64,000 nucleotides of DNA from Acidovorax_G lacteus. Lineage in GTDB: Bacteria; Pseudomonadota; Gammaproteobacteria; Burkholderiales; Burkholderiaceae_C. A program made the position numbers and the translations under genes. The notes under the pieces were generated by a model. That model had not been told where the DNA came from and searched no databases. It was given only the letters and a program-made list of their open reading frames with translations. The stretch lies in assembly GCF_039540375.1 (NCBI RefSeq), contig NZ_BAABEX010000007.1, forward strand, positions 620,001 to 684,000. The letters are read 5' to 3'. The stretch's first letter is position 1; each line of letters opens with the position of its first letter. Below are positions 59,677 to 64,000 of this stretch, in pieces.

Positions 59677-60981
59677 ATGAGCGACCTTGCCATCACGGGC
59701 CTGTTGGTCCTGTCGCTGTTCCTGATCCTGGGCAGCGGCGTCTGGATCGGCCTCACGCTGTCGGGTGTGGCCTGGATCGGCATGCAGCTGTTCTCGTCGC
59801 GGCCTGCCGGGGATGCGATGGCGGTGGCCATCTGGGGATCGGCTTCCAGCTGGACCCTCACCGCCCTGCCCCTGTTCATCTGGATGGGCGAAATCCTGTT
59901 CCGCACGCGCTTGTCGCAAGACATGTTCCGGGGGCTTGCACCTTGGGTGCAGGCCTTGCCCGGGCGCCTGCTGCACACCAATGTGGTGGGCTGCACGATC
60001 TTTGCCGCAGTGTCTGGCTCCAGCGCTGCCACCTGCGCCACCATTGGCAAGATGACCCTACCCGAGCTCAAGCGCCGCGGCTACCCCGACAACATGGTGG
60101 TGGGCACGCTGGCGGGGGCCAGTACGCTGGGCCTGCTGATACCGCCATCCATCATCATGATCGTGTACGGCGTAATGGCCGAGGTGTCGATTTCCAAGCT
60201 GTTCGTTGCGGGCGTGTTGCCAGGCCTGATGCTGGCCTGTCTGTTCTCGGGCTACATCGTGCTGTGGGCCTTGCGCAATCCCGAACAGGTGCCCGCTGCC
60301 GACGAGCAGTTCACCCTGCGCCAGAAGCTGGCCGCATCGCGCAGTCTGATCCCGGTCGTGCTGCTGATCGCCGCCGTGCTGGGGTCGATCTACACCGGCA
60401 TTGCCACGGCCACCGAGGCGGCCGCCGTCGGCGTGGTCGGGGCGCTGGTGCTGTCGGCGGTGCAGGGCTCGCTGACCTGGGCCTCGTTCCGCGACGCCTT
60501 GATGGGCGCGACCCGGCTGTACTGCATGATCGGCCTCATCCTCGCGGGCGCGGCCTTCCTCACCTTGTCCATGGGCTACATCGGGCTGCCGCGCCATCTG
60601 GCCGAGTGGATCGCATCGCTGGGTCTGGGCCAGGCCCAACTGATCCTGGCGCTTGCGGTCTTTTTCATCGTGCTCGGCTGCTTTCTGGACGGCATCTCCA
60701 TGGTGGTGCTCACCATGGGCGTGTTGATGCCCACCATCCAGGCCGCGGGCATCGACCCCATCTGGTTCGGCATCTTCATCGTGCTCGTGGTCGAAATGGC
60801 CCAGATCACGCCCCCAGTCGGCTTCAACCTGTTCGTGCTGCAAGGCATGACGGGCCGCCAGCTGCCCTGGATCACTCGGGTCACGGCGCCGATGTTCTTC
60901 CTGATGTGCGGGGCTGTGGCCCTGATCTATGTGTTCCCGGGCATCGTGACGTGGCTGCCCCAGCAGATGCTGTCACGGTGA
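59677..60981 (+). CDS. TRAP transporter large membrane subunit (DctM type)
   Basis: 434-residue, roughly 12-helix membrane protein. PLFIWMGEILFRTRLSQDMF, GSSAATCATIGKMTLPELKRRGY and MAQITPPVGFNLFVLQGMTG are DctM signatures. It uses ion gradients to import the substrate delivered by the binding protein. It overlaps crcB by one base (TGATG). Confidence 0.94.
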   Translation: MSDLAITGLLVLSLFLILGSGVWIGLTLSGVAWIGMQLFSSRPAGDAMAVAIWGSASSWTLTALPLFIWMGEILFRTRLSQDMFRGLAPWVQALPGRLLHTNVVGCTIFAAVSGSSAATCATIGKMTLPELKRRGYPDNMVVGTLAGASTLGLLIPPSIIMIVYGVMAEVSISKLFVAGVLPGLMLACLFSGYIVLWALRNPEQVPAADEQFTLRQKLAASRSLIPVVLLIAAVLGSIYTGIATATEAAAVGVVGALVLSAVQGSLTWASFRDALMGATRLYCMIGLILAGAAFLTLSMGYIGLPRHLAEWIASLGLGQAQLILALAVFFIVLGCFLDGISMVVLTMGVLMPTIQAAGIDPIWFGIFIVLVVEMAQITPPVGFNLFVLQGMTGRQLPWITRVTAPMFFLMCGAVALIYVFPGIVTWLPQQMLSR

Positions 60982-61379
60982 TGGGCTCTACGCTGGCGTC
61001 GGTTGTGGCCATCTGCATCGGGGCCTGCACGGGCGCGCTCGCCCGCTGGCAGTTGGCGCTGTGGCTCAACACCAGCGGCGCGTTGCTGCCCTGGGGGACG
61101 CTGGCCGCCAACCTGGTGGGCGGCTACCTGGTGGGCGTGTGCGTGGCCGTCTTTCAGGCGCTGCCGCAGCTCGACCCAACCTGGCGGCTGCTGCTGATCA
61201 CGGGTTTTTTGGGCGCACTCACCACGTTCTCCAGCTTCTCGGCCGAGGTGGTCGGCATGCTGCAGCAGCAGCGCTATGCGCTGGCCTTGGGTACGGCCGC
61301 CGTCCACCTGTTCGGCTCGCTGGCCCTGACCGTCGCAGGGATCTGGAGCGCTTCTCTTTTCATAGCGGCTCGTGGTTGA
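60981..61379 (+). CDS. crcB: Fluoride exporter CrcB
   Basis: 132-residue four-helix membrane protein. CTGALARWQLALWLN, GTLAANLVGGYLVG and GFLGALTTFSSFSAE contain the conserved Asn, Phe and Thr of the Fluc channel. It forms a dual-topology dimer that lets fluoride leave the cell. Its ATG shares a base with the DctM stop, so it is probably cotranscribed with the TRAP genes. No fluoride riboswitch is seen upstream. Confidence 0.9.
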   Translation: MGSTLASVVAICIGACTGALARWQLALWLNTSGALLPWGTLAANLVGGYLVGVCVAVFQALPQLDPTWRLLLITGFLGALTTFSSFSAEVVGMLQQQRYALALGTAAVHLFGSLALTVAGIWSASLFIAARG

Positions 61380-61445
61380 GTACACTGGGCCGCAGCCCGG
61401 TGGGGTTTCAATCCTCACCGCCCTGCAGCCCTCGCATCAACCGCC

Positions 61446-62309
61446 ATGGAAGCCAACACCCAACTCAACGACAGCCGGCTGGCCAACGCCTGGGCCGAGC
61501 TGCACCACCACTCGACCAACGGCAGCCCGCTGCACGCCGACGCATACCGGCTGGCCTTTGCCGACCCTGAATTCCTGTTCCGCCGCGAAACGCGGGGCAT
61601 CCGCTTTCAGCTGGAGCTGCTCAAGCCCGACCTGGGCCAGGCCGAGCAAGGCATCGAGAGCACGGTGGTCGTGTACGGCAGCGCGCGCTTCAAATCGCCC
61701 GAAGAAGCCGCCGCCCTGCTGGCCGAGGCCCAGGCCGGCAAGGACGCGGCGCAGATCCGCCGCGCCGAGCTGGCCGTGCGCAACGCGCGCTACTACGACC
61801 TGGCCCGCCAGTTCGCCAAACTGGTGGCCGAGCACAGCCTGACGCAGCCGGCCGACCAGCGCGTGTACGTGTGTACCGGCGGCGGCCCCGGCATCATGGA
61901 AGCCGCCAACCGCGGGGCCCACGAGGCCGGTGCCCCCAACGTCGGACTGAACATCTCTTTGCCCCACGAGCAAAGCGGCAACCCCTACATCACGCCCTCA
62001 CTGTGCTTCAAGTTCCACTACTTCGCGCTGCGCAAAATGCACTTCATGATGCGCGCCAAGGCGCTGGTGGCGTTTCCGGGTGGCTTTGGCACGCTGGACG
62101 AGCTGTTCGAGGTGCTCACCCTGGTGCAGACGGGCAAGGCCAAGCCGGTCCCCATCGTGCTGTTTGGCTCCGACTACTGGAAGCGGCTCATCAACTTTGA
62201 CGTGCTGGTGGAGGAAGGCACGGTCTCGCCCGAAGACCTGTCGCTCTTCCATGTGACCGACGATCCACAGGAAGCCTGGAACCTCATCAAGGCCTTCTAC
62301 GGGCTGTGA
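61446..62309 (+). CDS. LOG-family protein (cytokinin riboside 5'-monophosphate phosphoribohydrolase-like)
   Basis: 287-residue Rossmann-fold protein of the TIGR00730 group. GGGPGIMEAANRGAHEAG and FPGGFGTLDELFEVLTL are the LOG signatures. The first ~75 residues are an additional N-terminal part found in the longer bacterial forms. Members often remove ribose-5-phosphate from nucleotides; the old label lysine decarboxylase is wrong for them. The bacterial role is unclear. Confidence 0.88.
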   Translation: MEANTQLNDSRLANAWAELHHHSTNGSPLHADAYRLAFADPEFLFRRETRGIRFQLELLKPDLGQAEQGIESTVVVYGSARFKSPEEAAALLAEAQAGKDAAQIRRAELAVRNARYYDLARQFAKLVAEHSLTQPADQRVYVCTGGGPGIMEAANRGAHEAGAPNVGLNISLPHEQSGNPYITPSLCFKFHYFALRKMHFMMRAKALVAFPGGFGTLDELFEVLTLVQTGKAKPVPIVLFGSDYWKRLINFDVLVEEGTVSPEDLSLFHVTDDPQEAWNLIKAFYGL

Positions 62310-62323
62310 TCGCCACGGCGCAC

Positions 62324-62341
62324 GGTGCCGCCAACGGCACC
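62324..62341. terminator. Hairpin between convergent LOG and FecR genes
   Basis: GGTGCCG-CCAA-CGGCACC is a perfect 7-bp stem in the 39-bp gap between the two stop codons. There is no T-tract, so termination is uncertain. Confidence 0.4.
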
Positions 62342-62348
62342 GGCACGC

Positions 62349-63338
62349 TCAGCGAATGACCGGCGGTGGCGGCGGCACCGCAATCGGCGGCAGCACGAAG
62401 ATGGGCCGCACGATGGGGGGCAAGGTGGTGATGGGCGGCCGCGTGGCCGGAGGGGCTGGCGCGGTGGGCGTCGTCGGCGCGGGCGGCGTGGTGGGGGTCG
62501 TGGGCGTGGTGGGTGCCGGCGGGCGTGTGGTGGGCGGCTGCTGCGGGCCGGGCACCGTCACCGGCGGCGGTGCACCCGGCTGCCCCGGGTCGGGCGCAGG
62601 CACCGGGGTCGGCACGGGCTGGGGAGCTGGTGCCGCCGGTGTGGCAGGTGCTGGGGGCTCGGGCACAGGCGCGGGCAGTGGCTGTACACGACCACCGCCG
62701 CCGAGTTGCTCGCCCATCACATAGGGCAGCGGTGCGGGCGGCAATGGCAGCAACGCCCGGGTGTGCGTATAGAGCGGCAGTTCTGCATCGGACACCACAC
62801 GCACCGATTCGCCCGCCTTCACGCCCACGCATCCTGCGCGGGTGCAGACCTCGATCTCGTCCTCCTCGCCGGAGACCACCACCTCACCGACCGCGTTGAA
62901 GGCCACCAGGAAGGCCGAGCCACGGATGCCCACCACCGCCGTGGGCGTGGTCACTTGGTAGTTGCGTGGCTCGCGCTTGCCAATCAGCCCGGTGATGGCG
63001 CGCAGGCCGCCCTGCAACAAACTCACGGCGAACTGGTCCTGCGCGGGGTTGCCGGTGTCGGCATAGCGCGTCACGGTGAACTGCGAGCCCGGGTACAGCG
63101 CCACCAGCCCGCCGTCCGAGAAACGGATCTGCGCACGCCCGTCGGCCCCGGTGAGCAGCACATCGCCCGCCTCCACCGGCAGGCCCTTGGACACGGCCGA
63201 GGTGCTGCCGGCGCGGCGCAGTTGTACATCACCCGTGCTGAACTGCACCAGCCCTGCTGCGGCAAGGCTCTGCAGGGGCCAGGCGGCCACCAGGGCGGCC
63301 CACCAGGCCAGGCGGAACGAAGGGGTCAAGGCGGGCAT
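62349..63338 (-). CDS. FecR-domain exported protein with Pro/Thr-rich tail
   Basis: 329-residue protein. A hydrophobic N-terminus (about 9-26) is a signal peptide or anchor. Residues about 30-190 form a FecR-like domain, with GDVLLTGADGRAQIRFSDGG and NYQVTTPTAVVGIRGSAFLV. From about 215 to the end the chain is almost all Pro, Thr, Ala and Val (PAPTTPTTPTTPPAP). It carries no anti-sigma N-terminal part, so it is more likely an envelope protein than a sigma-factor regulator. It lies 37 bp after the outer-membrane protein gene on the same strand. Confidence 0.82.
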   Translation of the reverse strand: MPALTPSFRLAWWAALVAAWPLQSLAAAGLVQFSTGDVQLRRAGSTSAVSKGLPVEAGDVLLTGADGRAQIRFSDGGLVALYPGSQFTVTRYADTGNPAQDQFAVSLLQGGLRAITGLIGKREPRNYQVTTPTAVVGIRGSAFLVAFNAVGEVVVSGEEDEIEVCTRAGCVGVKAGESVRVVSDAELPLYTHTRALLPLPPAPLPYVMGEQLGGGGRVQPLPAPVPEPPAPATPAAPAPQPVPTPVPAPDPGQPGAPPPVTVPGPQQPPTTRPPAPTTPTTPTTPPAPTTPTAPAPPATRPPITTLPPIVRPIFVLPPIAVPPPPPVIR

Positions 63339-63375
63339 GTCGGGCCTCCCACGGCATCGAAACGCATTGCAGGCA

Positions 63376-64000
63376 TCAGAACTCGCGCCGCACGGTGACA
63401 GACACCGTGCGCCGGTCGTAGTCGGTGATCGGCAGGTTGGACGCATTGCGTGTGACGGCCAACTGCGGCGTGATGCGCCAGCCCGGCGCAGGCAACCACG
63501 ACAGACCGAGCGCCACCTGCGTGGCGCGGTCGCTGCGCCGCAGCGCAAAGAAGGGATCGTCCGCACCGTAGCGTCGCCGCTCGTGACTCGCGTGCACAAA
63601 CGCGGCCCAATCGGGTGCCAGCGCCCACTGCCAGCCCGCGCGCAGCCCCCTCAGGCGGTGGCCGAGATGCTCGACGCCGGCCGCGTCAGGCGATTCACGC
63701 CCTGCGTACACGCCCGCATAGCCCAAGCTGCCGTTGCGCAGCACATGCACATACGAGGTGCCCGCCACCACGCGCTGGCCATCGCGCAGCGACTGGCCGG
63801 GGTAGCGCAGCGTCTGCCATTGCACAAAGCTGTCCCACTGCCGGAAGCCGTCGAGCCGCCAGATCCACTCACCCACCAGGCCTGCGGTGTTGCGCAAGGT
63901 GCTGCCATCCTGCTGCCAGGTGCTGCCCTGGGCGCTGAGCAGCCATTCGTGGCGCTCGCGCCGGTAGGCCAGGCCCGCGCTAGCATCCCACTGGAGCGCG
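63376..64000 (-). CDS. Outer-membrane beta-barrel protein, C-terminal part
   Basis: The frame is open from the window edge to the stop at 63376, giving ~207 residues. Repeated amphipathic strands with aromatic residues (VGEWIWRLDGF, AGTSYVHVLRNGSLGYAGVYAGRE, TQVALGLSWLP) and the C-terminal Phe (SVTVRREF) are typical of barrel ends recognised by the BAM machinery. It could be the barrel of a TPR-containing surface protein (SLAM/DUF560-like), but the N-terminal half is outside the window. It is probably cotranscribed with the FecR gene. Confidence 0.7.
   Translation of the reverse strand, partial: ALQWDASAGLAYRRERHEWLLSAQGSTWQQDGSTLRNTAGLVGEWIWRLDGFRQWDSFVQWQTLRYPGQSLRDGQRVVAGTSYVHVLRNGSLGYAGVYAGRESPDAAGVEHLGHRLRGLRAGWQWALAPDWAAFVHASHERRRYGADDPFFALRRSDRATQVALGLSWLPAPGWRITPQLAVTRNASNLPITDYDRRTVSVTVRREF

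Noticed and set aside
61380..61445. Possible riboswitch ahead of the LOG gene (GC-rich, CCGGTGGGG pieces)
   Set aside because: Only fragments fit any class I know; no full set of conserved elements.
62356..62899. Plus-strand Gly/Val-rich frame opposite the FecR tail
   Set aside because: Low-complexity reverse reading of Pro/Thr codons.

Overview
The window is a piece of a high-GC betaproteobacterial chromosome, most likely from the family Comamonadaceae (Acidovorax or a close relative). This rests on gene content and order (an APS-reductase-type cys operon with DUF934, a fused aroA-cmk gene upstream of rpsA, folC-SPOR-cvpA-purF, lapAB next to ihfB), on protein sequences that read like that family, and on a dispersed palindromic repeat. 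There is no phage, insertion sequence, CRISPR array or plasmid backbone. Most of the window is housekeeping and respiratory metabolism.

Layout: (1) 1-5.5 kb, assimilatory sulfate reduction: the end of a TauE/SafE-type permease, then cysI, a DUF934 gene, cysH, cysD and cysN, several joined by short overlaps. (2) 5.6-8.6 kb, fdxA and a thioredoxin-reductase-like ferredoxin-NADP reductase, then a TPP riboswitch ahead of a CytX-type permease. (3) 8.6-23.4 kb, a nitrate respiration locus read on the minus strand: narX, narL, narK1, narK2, narG, narH, narJ, narI, a parvulin and a carbonic anhydrase, with a nitroreductase gene diverging from narX. (4) 24.0-24.8 kb, a duplicated tRNA-Asp/Glu/Ala cluster. 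(5) 24.8-30.6 kb, minus strand: folC, a SPOR gene, cvpA, purF, then gltX. (6) 30.6-34.5 kb: an Spx/ArsC-like gene, a glycine-zipper envelope protein, ubiG, gph, tmRNA (ssrA) and an OmpA-like protein. (7) 34.7-47.2 kb: gyrA, serC, pheA, tyrA, aroA-cmk, rpsA, ihfB, lapA, lapB and a ComEA-like helix-hairpin-helix protein. (8) 47.4-53.6 kb: a six-gene Mrp-type cation/proton antiporter operon. (9) 53.7-61.4 kb: a 5-oxoprolinase-type hydantoinase and a MarR-like regulator (minus strand) facing a TRAP transporter and crcB (plus strand). (10) 61.4-64.0 kb: a LOG-family protein, then on the minus strand a FecR-domain protein and the end of an outer-membrane beta-barrel protein.

How the parts work together: CysDN makes APS, CysH reduces it to sulfite and CysI reduces sulfite to sulfide. 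NarXL probably senses nitrate and controls nitrate uptake (NarK1/K2) and reduction (NarGHI, with NarJ as chaperone). SerC, PheA, TyrA and AroA form a serine/aromatic amino acid block. The 5-oxoprolinase, regulator and TRAP genes probably form one catabolic module for a small cyclic amide or acid; the substrate is not shown by the sequence.

The least routine items are the five-copy palindromic repeat family (one copy forms the start of the cysN coding region, another shows a compensated base change), a TPP riboswitch with an apparent extra helix, the carbonic anhydrase joined to the nar operon, the tRNA duplication, Gln at GyrA position 83, and repeated AAATTGTYG motifs in the MarR/TRAP intergenic region. 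I did not find a clearly new defence, mobile or biosynthetic system.
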